Below are positions 54,081 through 63,781 of a DNA stretch of 64,000 bases, piece by piece; position 1 is the stretch's first letter, and each line of letters opens with the position of its first letter. Source of the DNA: Acinetobacter cumulans (GTDB lineage Bacteria; Pseudomonadota; Gammaproteobacteria; Pseudomonadales; Moraxellaceae); NCBI RefSeq assembly GCF_003024525.3, contig NZ_CP035934.2, positions 124,001-188,000 of the forward strand, in the 5' to 3' direction. Below the pieces are notes generated by a model that saw nothing but the letters and a program-made list of their open reading frames with translations, searched no databases and was not told where the DNA came from. A program made the position numbers and the translations under genes.

Positions 54081-55649
54081 ATGACTACCAATACTCAAAT
54101 TACCGAAGATCGTATCCTCATTTTGGATTTCGGCTCTCAATATAGTCAGTTAATTGCACGTCGCGTACGTGAAGCTGGCGTATATTCTGAAATGTATGCT
54201 TTTGATATGTCTGAAGAAGACATTCGCGCATTTAATCCAAACGGTATCATCTTATCAGGTGGCCCAGAAAGCGTTTATGTTGATGGTAGCCCTCGCGCAC
54301 CTCAAGTTGTGTTTGAGCTTGGTGTTCCTGTTCTAGGGATTTGCTATGGCCTTCAAACCATGTCACAACAACTTGGCGGTAAAGTAGAGCCAGGTGATGT
54401 GCATGAATTTGGTTATGCAGAAGTAGATATTCAAGTTCGTGACAAATTGATTGGTGATCTTGAAGATTCTGCAGACAAGCTTAAGGTTTGGATGAGTCAT
54501 GGCGATAAAGTGACTGCCATTCCAGAAGGCTTCCAAGTCACTGCAAGCACACCAAGTTGCCCATTTGCCATGGTGTCTGACGAAGCGCGTCGTTTCTACG
54601 GTATTCAATTCCACCCAGAAGTAACACACACTGCAAAAGGTGCTGAATTACTGTCGAACTTCGTTCACGGTATTTGTGGTTGCCGTAGCTTGTGGAATTC
54701 TGAAAACATCATCGATTTACGTGTAGAACAACTTCGCGCGCAAATTGGCGATCAAAAAGTTCTTTTAGGTCTTTCAGGTGGTGTTGACTCATCTGTTGTG
54801 GCTGCACTTTTACACCGTGCGATTGGCGATCAATTGACATGTGTATTTGTAGATAACGGTTTACTTCGTTTGAACGAAGGCGAACAAGTGATGGACATGT
54901 TTGCGAAAAACATGGGTATCCATGTGATTCGTGCCGATGCTGAAAATCGCTTCTTAACTGCGCTTGCAGGCGAAGTTGATCCTGAGAAAAAACGTAAAAT
55001 TATTGGTCGTGAGTTCATTGAAGTATTTGCTGAAGAAGCACGTAAGCTTGACGGCGTAAACTTCCTTGCTCAAGGTACAATTTACCCTGACGTGATTGAA
55101 TCTGCTGCCACTAAAAATGGTAAAGCGCACGTGATTAAATCACACCATAACGTGGGTGGTTTACCAGAAGATTTAGCGTTTGAATTGGTTGAACCAATCC
55201 GTGATTTGTTCAAAGACGAAGTACGCCGTTTAGGTACAACTTTAGGTCTTCCGTTTGAGATGCTTTATCGTCACCCATTCCCGGGTCCGGGTCTAGGTGT
55301 TCGTATTCTTGGTGAAGTGAAAAAAGAATATGCTGACATTCTTCGTTTAGCAGATGACATCTTCATGCAAGAGCTTCGTGCAAGCGGTTGGTATGACAAA
55401 ACTGCGCAAGCATTCGCTGTATTCCAACCTGTTAAATCTGTTGGTGTAGTAGGTGATGGTCGCCGTTACGCATGGGTAATCGCACTTCGTGCAGTTGAAA
55501 CTGTTGACTTTATGACAGCGCGTTTCGCTCACCTTCCATACGACTTAGTAGACAAGATTTCTACACGTATCATGAATGAAATTGCTGAAGTTTCTCGTGT
55601 TGTTTATGACGTTTCGTCTAAACCGCCTGCAACGATTGAATGGGAGTAA
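54081..55649 (+). CDS. guaA: GMP synthase (glutamine-hydrolysing)
   Basis: GuaA aminates XMP to GMP. The 522-residue protein has a class I amidotransferase domain with nucleophile Cys in [11 protein letters not shown] near residue 88 and the His-Glu pair in QFHPEVTH. It is followed by the ATP-pyrophosphatase motif [17 protein letters not shown] near residue 230 and the dimerisation domain ending [11 protein letters not shown] 54081 is chosen; the TTG at 54072 is unneeded. It is probably monocistronic. Confidence 0.98.
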   Translation: MTTNTQITEDRILILDFGSQYSQLIARRVREAGVYSEMYAFDMSEEDIRAFNPNGIILSGGPESVYVDGSPRAPQVVFELGVPVLGICYGLQTMSQQLGGKVEPGDVHEFGYAEVDIQVRDKLIGDLEDSADKLKVWMSHGDKVTAIPEGFQVTASTPSCPFAMVSDEARRFYGIQFHPEVTHTAKGAELLSNFVHGICGCRSLWNSENIIDLRVEQLRAQIGDQKVLLGLSGGVDSSVVAALLHRAIGDQLTCVFVDNGLLRLNEGEQVMDMFAKNMGIHVIRADAENRFLTALAGEVDPEKKRKIIGREFIEVFAEEARKLDGVNFLAQGTIYPDVIESAATKNGKAHVIKSHHNVGGLPEDLAFELVEPIRDLFKDEVRRLGTTLGLPFEMLYRHPFPGPGLGVRILGEVKKEYADILRLADDIFMQELRASGWYDKTAQAFAVFQPVKSVGVVGDGRRYAWVIALRAVETVDFMTARFAHLPYDLVDKISTRIMNEIAEVSRVVYDVSSKPPATIEWE

Positions 55650-55809
55650 TTTAGGGGTTTCAAGAAACAACGTTTCTTGCCTAAATTAGGCCGAAAGCTA
55701 TGCTTGAGGCATGCTGGGCTTTCACGAAGCACTTATTCGTGCCATTTTTACGCCAAGGGCTGTGCCCGCAGGAGCTAGGGATTTATAAATTTAGTCTCTA
55801 ACTTTCAAT

Positions 55810-55837
55810 AAAAAAGGACGCTTAGGCGTCCTTTTTT
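55810..55837. terminator. terminator before mcrB
   Basis: A-run, stem GGACGC/GCGTCC, T-run, between guaA and mcrB. It probably ends guaA transcription. Confidence 0.85.
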
Positions 55838-55883
55838 ATGTCTATAATATTGATAGAACATGAATAATTTTTACAGGGTGCTT

Positions 55884-57629
55884 ATGTCTTTTTTTTCAAT
55901 ACGTACAAATGATCAGGATTCAATAAGAAAAATTTTAGATGGTGAAGAACAGGTCATTATTCCCGGTATTACATGGCTCTTTGATAAGGTTGAAAATGAT
56001 AATTTAGTTTTTATCGTTTTGAGTGGGGATGAAAGTAAAAAAGAATTTTCTTATTCAAATGGTTTGAAAGCAATTGCAAAAGTAGAAGGTAAAACGATTG
56101 ATGAATACAAAGATAAAGAGGGGGCAAAAATAAAGTCTTATTCTGTTCACTTAAAAATTATCAGTTTTTTGCCAAAAGTTATTACGAAAAAAGATTTTTA
56201 CTTATATCCTGACTTATTGGATTGTCCGAGTATTGGGCCTGAAACAAAAAGCTCACCAAACCAAGCATTAGGACAAATTGAGTCAGGTATCAGTGTTCTA
56301 CAAGCAGTGAATGATCTATATCCAAGTGAATTGCCACAAGAATTATTGGATTTAATTCCATGTGATTTAGCCTTAAATAAGGCTATGTTAAAAGATACTA
56401 AAAATGATTTAGAAAAATTGCCTCAAATTTTAGATCGAGAAGTATTGGTTGGTGAGTTTGTAAAATGGTTTAATAAACCAGAGAACTTTAAAACATCATA
56501 TGATGGAGTAATTCAGGAAAAAGTCATTTTAAGTTGGGACGAGATTTTTTTTGATAGCAAATTGTTTAATATTGATGTTAATGATCTTAAGCAATCAATT
56601 CAGACAGTTAAAGTCTTGAAGAAAGAAGGTGATGAACAGAATGAGAGCTGGAATTCATTTAGTGAATATGTCAGTAAAGGAGTTCCTAAAGCTGTATTAG
56701 GGGATAATAATTATTTAAAATTTTTAGATGAGTTTGATTTCGGCCAATTCATACAAGATGAAAAATATGAGTTAAAGCATGTAATCGAAAAAGGATGTTT
56801 CATAGACGAAAATGTTTTATCTAACTATCTTCTACAGTTAAAGCAGAAGAAAAATATTATTTTACAAGGTCCACCTGGAACAGGAAAAACATGGTTAGCA
56901 CAGCAACTAGCTAAAGTTATAGTTCAGTATCCTAATCAGCAAAATATTCAAAATGTTCAGTTCCACCCTAATTATTCTTATGAAGACCTAATTCGTGGTT
57001 GGCGTCCACGTTCAGATGGTAAGCTGGAATTGGTTGATGGACCTTTTTTAGCAATGATTGATTTAGCAAAACAATACCCAGCTCAAAGCTTTGTGTTCAT
57101 TTTTGATGAAATTAATCGTGGCGACCCATCGGTAATTTTTGGTGAGATGCTGACTTTACTGGAAAATAGTAAGCGAAGCGAACAATATGCACTTAGTTTG
57201 ACATATAGGAAGCATGAACTGGAAAAGGTTTATATTCCAGATAATCTTTATATCATCGGTACGATGAATACAGCAGATAAGTCGCTTAATCATATGGATT
57301 TTGCATTTAGACGTCGTTTTAGCTTCTTTACTTTACAGCCATTGTTAAATGATGCTTGGGCAAGTTGGCTAGAAAAACAGTGTGGTATTAAAAAAGATTT
57401 CTCAGATCAAATACGTGATTTTGTGATGGAAGTTAATGCAAACATTGAAAAGAATAATGGCGTCGCTTATATGTTAGGCCACAGCTTTTTTGTCCCTGTT
57501 GACAAAGTTGGAGATACAGCAGAACAACTTCTGTGGATGCAGAATGTGGTGGAAAATGAGATTAAACCTTTATTGGCAGAATATTGGTATGACGATATAG
57601 AAAAAGTACAAAGTATAAGTTTTGAATAA
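55884..57629 (+). CDS. mcrB: McrB-type AAA+ NTPase of a restriction system
   Basis: The motor subunit of an McrBC-type nuclease, about 581 residues. The N-terminal half is unlike known McrB and probably recognises DNA. The AAA+ domain has Walker A GPPGTGKTWLAQQLA near residue 329, Walker B FVFIFDEINRGDPSVIFGEML, and the McrB-specific MNTADKSLNHMDFAFRRRF, which marks GTP preference. I chose ATG 55884 (MSFFSIRTND) with AGGGTG upstream. mcrC follows after 14 bases. Confidence 0.9.
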   Translation: MSFFSIRTNDQDSIRKILDGEEQVIIPGITWLFDKVENDNLVFIVLSGDESKKEFSYSNGLKAIAKVEGKTIDEYKDKEGAKIKSYSVHLKIISFLPKVITKKDFYLYPDLLDCPSIGPETKSSPNQALGQIESGISVLQAVNDLYPSELPQELLDLIPCDLALNKAMLKDTKNDLEKLPQILDREVLVGEFVKWFNKPENFKTSYDGVIQEKVILSWDEIFFDSKLFNIDVNDLKQSIQTVKVLKKEGDEQNESWNSFSEYVSKGVPKAVLGDNNYLKFLDEFDFGQFIQDEKYELKHVIEKGCFIDENVLSNYLLQLKQKKNIILQGPPGTGKTWLAQQLAKVIVQYPNQQNIQNVQFHPNYSYEDLIRGWRPRSDGKLELVDGPFLAMIDLAKQYPAQSFVFIFDEINRGDPSVIFGEMLTLLENSKRSEQYALSLTYRKHELEKVYIPDNLYIIGTMNTADKSLNHMDFAFRRRFSFFTLQPLLNDAWASWLEKQCGIKKDFSDQIRDFVMEVNANIEKNNGVAYMLGHSFFVPVDKVGDTAEQLLWMQNVVENEIKPLLAEYWYDDIEKVQSISFE

Positions 57630-57643
57630 TTAGGGGAGTTGTT

Positions 57644-58753
57644 ATGCCAAATATTCCTATTCAAAATTTATGGTTTTTAATGTTGTATGCTTCTGAATAC
57701 TTACATCAAAATTTAACTGATCAATTTCAGTTGGAGCAGATGGACGGTTTGGAAGCATTGATAGGAAAAGTATTTTCTCAGCATTTGTCAGATTATATAC
57801 ATCAACATTTAAGAAAACAGTTAAAGGCCAAATCAAAAGAGCTTGCTGTAGTAAAAGGAAAAATTGATTTTTATCAAACAGAAATCCGTCAGTCGTTGGC
57901 GAAGGGACGGGTTTATTGTTCATATAATGAAACAACGTACAATACAAATCGTCATGCTTATATGATGAGTGCCTTGGAGTTAATTTTAACATTTGATCTT
58001 TCGACAACAGTTCGCAAACAGTTAATGAAGGATCAATTTGAACTGAAAAGTTATGGTGTGATAGCAAATTCAAAATATCGCTTAGATAGGGATCATTTTT
58101 CTAGTTTTGAACATGTGTGTAAACACGTTATCCATTTATCAAAATTGATACATGATATGAAATTGTTATCTACAGAAACTGGTGATTCGATACAGCCAAA
58201 ATTGATGTTAACGAATGAAAAAATAAGAAAAATCTTTGAAAAGGGGATTGCTGGATTCTTTAAATTAAATCTAGACAAAGGAAAATATAGGTTTATTTCT
58301 GAGCAAGGTTCTAAAGTTGATCTAGATTTAGAAAATCCTTATGGAGGTGTTTATAAATGCTTTCCACATATGTATCTTGATATGATGATTCAAACAAAAT
58401 CGAAAGATTTTGGATTGATTATTGATACAAAATTTACAGATATGCTTAAAAATGAAAGGAATGGTAAAAGACAAATTAGTAGTGAATATATCCGCCAAAT
58501 TTATACCTATACAATGAGCTATAAAATTGCAGACCCAGATAGTCATTATGCTGGAATGCTACTTTATCCTCTAGTTGATGAAAATTTTGAAATGAGTGTA
58601 AAAATGTTAGGGGTTCCTCTTTATTTTTATACGGTGGATTTAAGTCAGAAAATACCGGATATCCACCGACAATTAATTAAAATGATTGATGTTATTTTTG
58701 AGGAACTAAAACTTCCAAAATCTGTTCCCCAATTCGTTGAATCAATGGCATAG
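57644..58753 (+). CDS. mcrC: McrC-type nuclease subunit
   Basis: The nuclease partner of the McrB NTPase, 369 residues. It starts MPNIPIQNLWFLMLYASEYL, as McrC proteins do. Its PD-(D/E)XK-type core is visible late in the chain as MIQTKSKDFGLIIDTKFTD, with Asp and Lys about residues 255-265. GGGGAG precedes the start. The 3' end overlaps the convergent methyltransferase gene by 62 bases. Confidence 0.9.
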   Translation: MPNIPIQNLWFLMLYASEYLHQNLTDQFQLEQMDGLEALIGKVFSQHLSDYIHQHLRKQLKAKSKELAVVKGKIDFYQTEIRQSLAKGRVYCSYNETTYNTNRHAYMMSALELILTFDLSTTVRKQLMKDQFELKSYGVIANSKYRLDRDHFSSFEHVCKHVIHLSKLIHDMKLLSTETGDSIQPKLMLTNEKIRKIFEKGIAGFFKLNLDKGKYRFISEQGSKVDLDLENPYGGVYKCFPHMYLDMMIQTKSKDFGLIIDTKFTDMLKNERNGKRQISSEYIRQIYTYTMSYKIADPDSHYAGMLLYPLVDENFEMSVKMLGVPLYFYTVDLSQKIPDIHRQLIKMIDVIFEELKLPKSVPQFVESMA

Positions 58754-59735
58754 TGACGGAATTTCCTGCTTGCATATACAATGCACTATTTGACATTTTT
58801 TCAGGGAAAATCATTTGATTGACGGGGTAGCCTTGAAACGCAAAGCACTCTTTTGGTGTAAGTTTACGGATTCCATTATTATCAAGCAACAACGGTACGT
58901 TATGACCACCTGCACCCATATTTGCTGTTAAAGTCGGGCAAACATTACTTTTATTTTCACGAACATATACACGACGCCACTGATACAAGGTGTCTCGAGA
59001 AGTCATGCTTTCACTTAATATTGGATAATACATGTGATCTTGTTTGTAATAATACTTCTGATCTACTTTCTCAGTTTCTAAAAAATCATGAATCGTCTTC
59101 GTTAATGGTATCGCTTCAGGAAATTGAAAATCAGCATGATTAGGAACTAGAGTTTCATGAAATGCCACAATAAAAATACGTTCACGATTTTGAGGTACAT
59201 TGGCATGAATCATACTATTTAAAACTTGAAAATAAACGGCATAACCTAGTTCCTTTAAAGTGTTTTTAATCACTTCAAAGGTATTGCCTTTATCGTGAGA
59301 AACTAAATTTTTAACATTCTCTAAAAAAATTACACGGGGCTGATGTTTCTTTGCAATATCGACAATATCAAAAAATAAGGTCCCACGAGTTTCATTAAAC
59401 CCTTTTTGATTACCCGCAATAGAAAAGGCTTGACAAGGAAAACCACCACATAAAATGTCAAATTGTTCAGGAATTTTAGCTTTAGTTTCGTCTAAAGTGA
59501 TGTCACCCTCAGGATATTCACCATAATTTTGAAAATATGTTTCTTTTGCGTGTTGATTCCATTCACTAGTAAAAACACAACGTCCGTCAAGATTTTGTAA
59601 TGCCATACGGAAACCACCGACACCTGCAAACAAATCTATAAATTCGAATTTTGGATTTGCTGGTTGAAGAAAAGGTGTTGGGAGTAAATCGGATTGCATG
59701 AACAGCTCAATTACAAACTTGTGAAAATTTTGCAT
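58692..59735 (-). CDS. DNA cytosine-5 methyltransferase
   Basis: A 347-residue m5C methyltransferase with its ordered motifs: I FIDLFAGVGGFRMA (about 32-45), IV GGFPCQAFS with catalytic Cys101, VI FLENVKNL, VIII QNRERIFIV, and IX-X RKLTPKECFAFQGYP and YMQAGNSVTMPL. It methylates a specific short site that I cannot predict. It faces mcrBC convergently with overlap. Together they look like a BsuMI/LlaJI-like restriction-modification locus, in which the methylase protects from the McrBC-like nuclease. The start may instead be ATG 59699. Confidence 0.93.
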   Translation of the reverse strand: MQNFHKFVIELFMQSDLLPTPFLQPANPKFEFIDLFAGVGGFRMALQNLDGRCVFTSEWNQHAKETYFQNYGEYPEGDITLDETKAKIPEQFDILCGGFPCQAFSIAGNQKGFNETRGTLFFDIVDIAKKHQPRVIFLENVKNLVSHDKGNTFEVIKNTLKELGYAVYFQVLNSMIHANVPQNRERIFIVAFHETLVPNHADFQFPEAIPLTKTIHDFLETEKVDQKYYYKQDHMYYPILSESMTSRDTLYQWRRVYVRENKSNVCPTLTANMGAGGHNVPLLLDNNGIRKLTPKECFAFQGYPVNQMIFPEKMSNSALYMQAGNSVTMPLIQRIGEQILEVLVPQK

Positions 59736-59780
59736 TCATTGTAATTAAAAAATTAAAAATATAAAGCAAAAGCCCTGAGT

Positions 59781-61121
59781 TTATTTTGTATCGGCTAATT
59801 CAAAGTTATGTTTTGCATTCTTCAATGCTTTAATTCGTTCTATCGCTTCAGGATTTGGAAAGCTATGGGTTTGATCAGGTTTTTCAGTCATAGATACATC
59901 ATAGCGAACAATACAATTTCGACCATTGGCTTTGGCTTGATAAAGAGCAATATCGGCTTGTTTAATGAGCTCATCTAAACTTTGCTCAGGTGATCTGAGT
60001 TCAGCCACTCCAACAGAAACAGTGAACTTAAGTTTAACATCGGGTTTTAAATATAACTGAGCTTGAGAGATGCTGAGACGGATTCGCTCTGCAATCATTA
60101 AACAGTCGTCAATTTGCGTTTCGGGGATCAGTGCAATAAATTCCTCACCGCCAAAGCGTGCCAAAATATCATGATGGCGCATTTCTTTACGCGCTGTATT
60201 GGCAATAATCTGTAGGACTTGGTCACCAATATCATGGCCATGCTGATCATTGATTTTTTTAAAATGATCGACATCAAACATCAGTAAGCAGGTGCCTGCC
60301 GGTGTAGGCCATTCATGGATTTTGTGCTCGGCGGCATACACAAATTGGCGGCGGTTATACAGCTGTGTCAGCTCATCTGTATGTGCAAGGTCATTTAAAT
60401 TATTCAGATACCATTCGTCTAATAAGGTTCTTAAAAAAGTACGGCGACCATTAAGCGTATTGTTCCAGCTAATATAAAGACTAAACAGACAAATCGGACC
60501 AAGGGTGAGTGCAAAAATAATGGCTTGTGGCGCAGACATCAGCATAAGTGCACCAAAGCCTGCAATCACGCAAATGAAAATAGAACAATAAATCGCGGGC
60601 TTAAAACTGACTTGTATACATATATTGGCAATCAATACAAAAATTACCGAGGTATATAAGTAATTGTCGCTCCACGGGCTATTGGATTGAAGCAACATAT
60701 ACACCCACAGTGCCGTACTGAGCACTGTACCAATCGGCAGTACCATATCTGCAATTTGAATATTTTTTCGAACACGAATTAAATAAAAACACGCACTCAT
60801 TACAAAAAATGCCAGTCCTAAGCGAAAGCCTGCGGAATACAGTTGCATGTCTGCAATCACCAGCATATCGGCAAAGTAATACAGCAAGAAAACAAGCTGA
60901 GCAATGTAATTGGCTTGAATCAGGAAATGGCGTTGTTGGTAATATTGATAGTCTAAATATGCACGGCGAAAGCAGTCTGGAATAGGCGCGTGTTTATCCC
61001 TCAACGCCATCTCAATGACATTGCGATGCTCAGCATTACGTTCTTCTGGTTTGAGTAAATGTAATGTTGATGGGTAGGGCTGAGAAGCCCCATTCAGCAT
61101 AGGCCTTGCTTTTGCCACCAT
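59781..61121 (-). CDS. membrane-bound diguanylate cyclase
   Basis: The 446-residue protein makes the second messenger c-di-GMP. About six hydrophobic segments span residues 55-215, probably a membrane sensor. The C-terminal GGDEF domain has DELTQLYNRRQFVYAAE, MFDVDHFKKINDQHGHDIGD and the active-site RFGGEEF near residues 321-327. RHHD stands five residues before GGEEF, a product-inhibition I-site. AGGAAT precedes ATG 61121. Confidence 0.93.
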   Translation of the reverse strand: MVAKARPMLNGASQPYPSTLHLLKPEERNAEHRNVIEMALRDKHAPIPDCFRRAYLDYQYYQQRHFLIQANYIAQLVFLLYYFADMLVIADMQLYSAGFRLGLAFFVMSACFYLIRVRKNIQIADMVLPIGTVLSTALWVYMLLQSNSPWSDNYLYTSVIFVLIANICIQVSFKPAIYCSIFICVIAGFGALMLMSAPQAIIFALTLGPICLFSLYISWNNTLNGRRTFLRTLLDEWYLNNLNDLAHTDELTQLYNRRQFVYAAEHKIHEWPTPAGTCLLMFDVDHFKKINDQHGHDIGDQVLQIIANTARKEMRHHDILARFGGEEFIALIPETQIDDCLMIAERIRLSISQAQLYLKPDVKLKFTVSVGVAELRSPEQSLDELIKQADIALYQAKANGRNCIVRYDVSMTEKPDQTHSFPNPEAIERIKALKNAKHNFELADTK

Positions 61122-61515
61122 ATAATTATTCCTGCGTGGGGCAAGATGTATTGATTATTATGGAAAATAATAAATAAAAGGTATCCCTAGAAATAGGGAA
61201 TTTATATTTTGTTTTTAACAATATATGCATAAATATTAATCTAAAAACTGAAAAAAAATCAGTAGCCAATATGACCATTAATCCGAATACAGCATTAATT
61301 TAAATATGTTTTTATATGAATAACTGAATGCGACGGCTGTACTTCTTGCTTGAGTAACTGTGCTCAGAGACGATTGTGATGTCACAAAAATAAGATTGTC
61401 CTATTTATAAAATTCAGCATATTAATGGGAGTGTAGCTGAGCGATTCATAAGTCATTAATATAAGCTACATCAACCATCGCTTGAACCTGAATGGGTAAG
61501 TTTTAGGATAGAACT
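61122..61515. other. gap between diguanylate cyclase and pirin genes
   Basis: A 394-base AT-rich divergent promoter region. I see no gene or repeat in it. Confidence 0.4.
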
Positions 61516-62463
61516 ATGAGCAATAGCAATTATGATGAAATTTCACACTCTGATGATTGTGAAAAATATGTAAATCAATTTATTCAAAATTTCCCATTAC
61601 GTCGTGCTGAAATTGGACAAGGTACGGTCATTAAGCGTGCATTACCAAGTCGTCATAAACGCATGATTGGCGCGTGGTGTTTCTTAGATCATGCTGGCCC
61701 AGTGGTGTTTCCACAAGGCGATGGCTTAGATGTTGGGCCACATCCACATATTGGCTTACAGACCTTCACTTGGATGATTGAAGGGACCATGATGCATACT
61801 GACAGTTTAGGAACGAAGCAATTGATTCGCCCGCGTCAGGTCAATTTGATGACAGCAGGCTACGGCATTTCACATACTGAAGTGGCGCCCGATACTGAAA
61901 CCCACATGCATGCCGCACAGTTATGGATTGCTTTGCCTGATGATAAAATCAATATGGCACCACAATTTGATCACTATCCTGAACTTCCTGTTGTACATCA
62001 TGATGATGTTGCGATCACGGTCTTAGTGGGTGAGTTTTTAAAGACCAAGTCGCCTGTGGCGGTACATACAGAGCTTTTGGGTGTCGATTTAGAAGCCAAA
62101 GACAATAGCCGCACACGTTTGCCATTAAATCCAAAATTTGAATATGGCTTTATGGCTTTGGAAGGCACGGCACACATTAATGGTCATGAATTAACTGCAG
62201 ACAACATGGTGGTGCTTGAGCCAGGTCTAGAACATGTGGATATTGAAATTCATGCCAACAGCCGTGTGTTGCTATTGGGCGGCGAACCGTTTGAATCACC
62301 TATTCTACTGTGGTGGAATTTTGTTGGTCGTACCCAAGAAGAGCTGTGCCTTGCACGTGAACAATGGATAAATGCCGATGCTCGTTTTGGCACAATTCCA
62401 GACTATGAAGGCCCACGTCTCGAAGCACCTGTCTTCCCAGATAAAATGCGTGCTTCAAAATAA
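61516..62463 (+). CDS. pirin-family protein
   Basis: A double-cupin protein of 315 residues. The metal-binding cupin is PHPHIGLQTFTWMIEGTMMHTDSLG (His pair near residues 77-79, further His near 94) and later HTEVAPDTETHMHAAQLWIALP. Bacterial pirins can be quercetinases or redox-linked regulators; the role here is unknown. An AGGA site precedes the start. Confidence 0.92.
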   Translation: MSNSNYDEISHSDDCEKYVNQFIQNFPLRRAEIGQGTVIKRALPSRHKRMIGAWCFLDHAGPVVFPQGDGLDVGPHPHIGLQTFTWMIEGTMMHTDSLGTKQLIRPRQVNLMTAGYGISHTEVAPDTETHMHAAQLWIALPDDKINMAPQFDHYPELPVVHHDDVAITVLVGEFLKTKSPVAVHTELLGVDLEAKDNSRTRLPLNPKFEYGFMALEGTAHINGHELTADNMVVLEPGLEHVDIEIHANSRVLLLGGEPFESPILLWWNFVGRTQEELCLAREQWINADARFGTIPDYEGPRLEAPVFPDKMRASK

Positions 62464-62539
62464 TGAATTGATTGTGTTGAGGTTCAGCTTATAGGCTGAA
62501 CCTTTCGCTTTGTACAAATAAAACAGCTGGAGAATAACA

Positions 62540-62938
62540 ATGGGATTAATTGCGAGCGCCAAAGTTCAGACTTTAACAGCACCATGGGCTGGTCAAATTA
62601 CAAGTACTCAACATACTTTACTCACAGATAAGCCAGAATCTTTTGGTGGTGGCGACACGGGCTTGGCGCCCTATGATTTTATTTGTAGTGGCCTTATTTC
62701 ATGCACCATGATTACCTTACGTATGTATGCACAGCATAAGGGATTGGAGCTTGGAGAGTTTAGTGTCGAAGCTGAGTTTCATGCCAATAAAGAAGGCAAG
62801 GAATGGATTGAACGTAAATTGCATTTTCAAACACCATTGAGTGAAGAGTTACAGCAAAAAGTATTGGCCATTAGCTCGAAAACGCCTGTAACCAAAACTT
62901 TACTGCGTAGTGTAGATATCAACACCGTATTGCTTTAA
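62540..62938 (+). CDS. OsmC-family protein
   Basis: The 132-residue protein has the OsmC/Ohr fold: DTGLAPYDFICSGLISCTMITLRMYA, with the conserved Cys in the SGLISC segment near residue 55, then ELGEFSVEAEFHA and KVLAISSKTPVTKTL. Such proteins reduce organic hydroperoxides. TGGAG lies before the start. It sits with pirin and a glutathione transferase in a probable stress cluster. Confidence 0.9.
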   Translation: MGLIASAKVQTLTAPWAGQITSTQHTLLTDKPESFGGGDTGLAPYDFICSGLISCTMITLRMYAQHKGLELGEFSVEAEFHANKEGKEWIERKLHFQTPLSEELQQKVLAISSKTPVTKTLLRSVDINTVLL

Positions 62939-63035
62939 GCTGGAAGGCGGGTAAAAGACTGGTATTTGCACCCAATGTGCGTGCAACCAGTTTTCGGCTT
63001 TAAATAACAATAAAAATGAGAGAGGAGTAAGTGAA

Positions 63036-63698
63036 ATGTTGAGGCTGCATCATTTAGAAAAATCACGTTCATTTCGGATTTTGTGGGCTTTGGAAGAGCT
63101 GAATCTCGACTATCAAGTAAAATATTATCCTCGGCAGGCCGATTACTCAGGCTCACCTGAATTAAAAAAAATCCATCCTTTGGGAAAAGCACCAGTGCTA
63201 GAGCACGATGGCGTGGTGATTGCGGAATCCGCTGTCATTTTAGAGCATGTGCAAGCGCAGTTTGATACAGCCTCAAATTTCAAGCCTACAGAACTTAACG
63301 CACAGCAACAGTACCGTTATTGGATGCACTATGCAGAAGGCTCACTGATGCCTTTATTGGTGATGACCTTGGTGATGGAAAAAATGCCGACGCATGTACC
63401 TTGGCCGATTCGACCAATTGCCAAGAAAATTGGCGAAGGGGTGAAAGCCGGTTTTGTGGGGGCACGTTTGCCTGCACATATTGAATTTATGGAACAGCAC
63501 TTAGCACAACATGATTATTTTGCAGATGATTTTAGCTTTGCCGATATTCAAATGAGCTTTCCGCTGATTGCATTACAAGAGCGGACAGGGCGAAGTTATC
63601 CGCAAATTCAAGCCTATGTTGAGCGCTTAAAACAGCGCCCAGCGTATCAGCGTGCACTGCAAAAAGAACGTGCTTTAGAGCAATCAGGCAAGCTTTAA
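63036..63698 (+). CDS. glutathione S-transferase
   Basis: The 220-residue protein has an N-terminal thioredoxin-like domain, HHLEKSRSFRILWALEEL with the G-site Ser, and the glutathione-binding HPLGKAPVLEHDGVVIAESAVIL near residue 48. An all-helical C-terminal domain contains FADDFSFADIQMSFPL. It conjugates glutathione to electrophiles. AGAGAGGAG before the start is a strong ribosome-binding site. Confidence 0.94.
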   Translation: MLRLHHLEKSRSFRILWALEELNLDYQVKYYPRQADYSGSPELKKIHPLGKAPVLEHDGVVIAESAVILEHVQAQFDTASNFKPTELNAQQQYRYWMHYAEGSLMPLLVMTLVMEKMPTHVPWPIRPIAKKIGEGVKAGFVGARLPAHIEFMEQHLAQHDYFADDFSFADIQMSFPLIALQERTGRSYPQIQAYVERLKQRPAYQRALQKERALEQSGKL

Positions 63699-63716
63699 CT
63701 GTAGATATTTAGAAAT

Positions 63717-63744
63717 AAAAAACGGGCGATCTGCCCGTTTTTTT
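63717..63744. terminator. terminator between glutathione transferase and histidine kinase genes
   Basis: A-run, stem ACGGGC/GCCCGT and T-run between convergent genes. Confidence 0.9.
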
Positions 63745-63781
63745 ATGTTGAGATCTGCCCGTGTTATACGATGCCGAAAGA

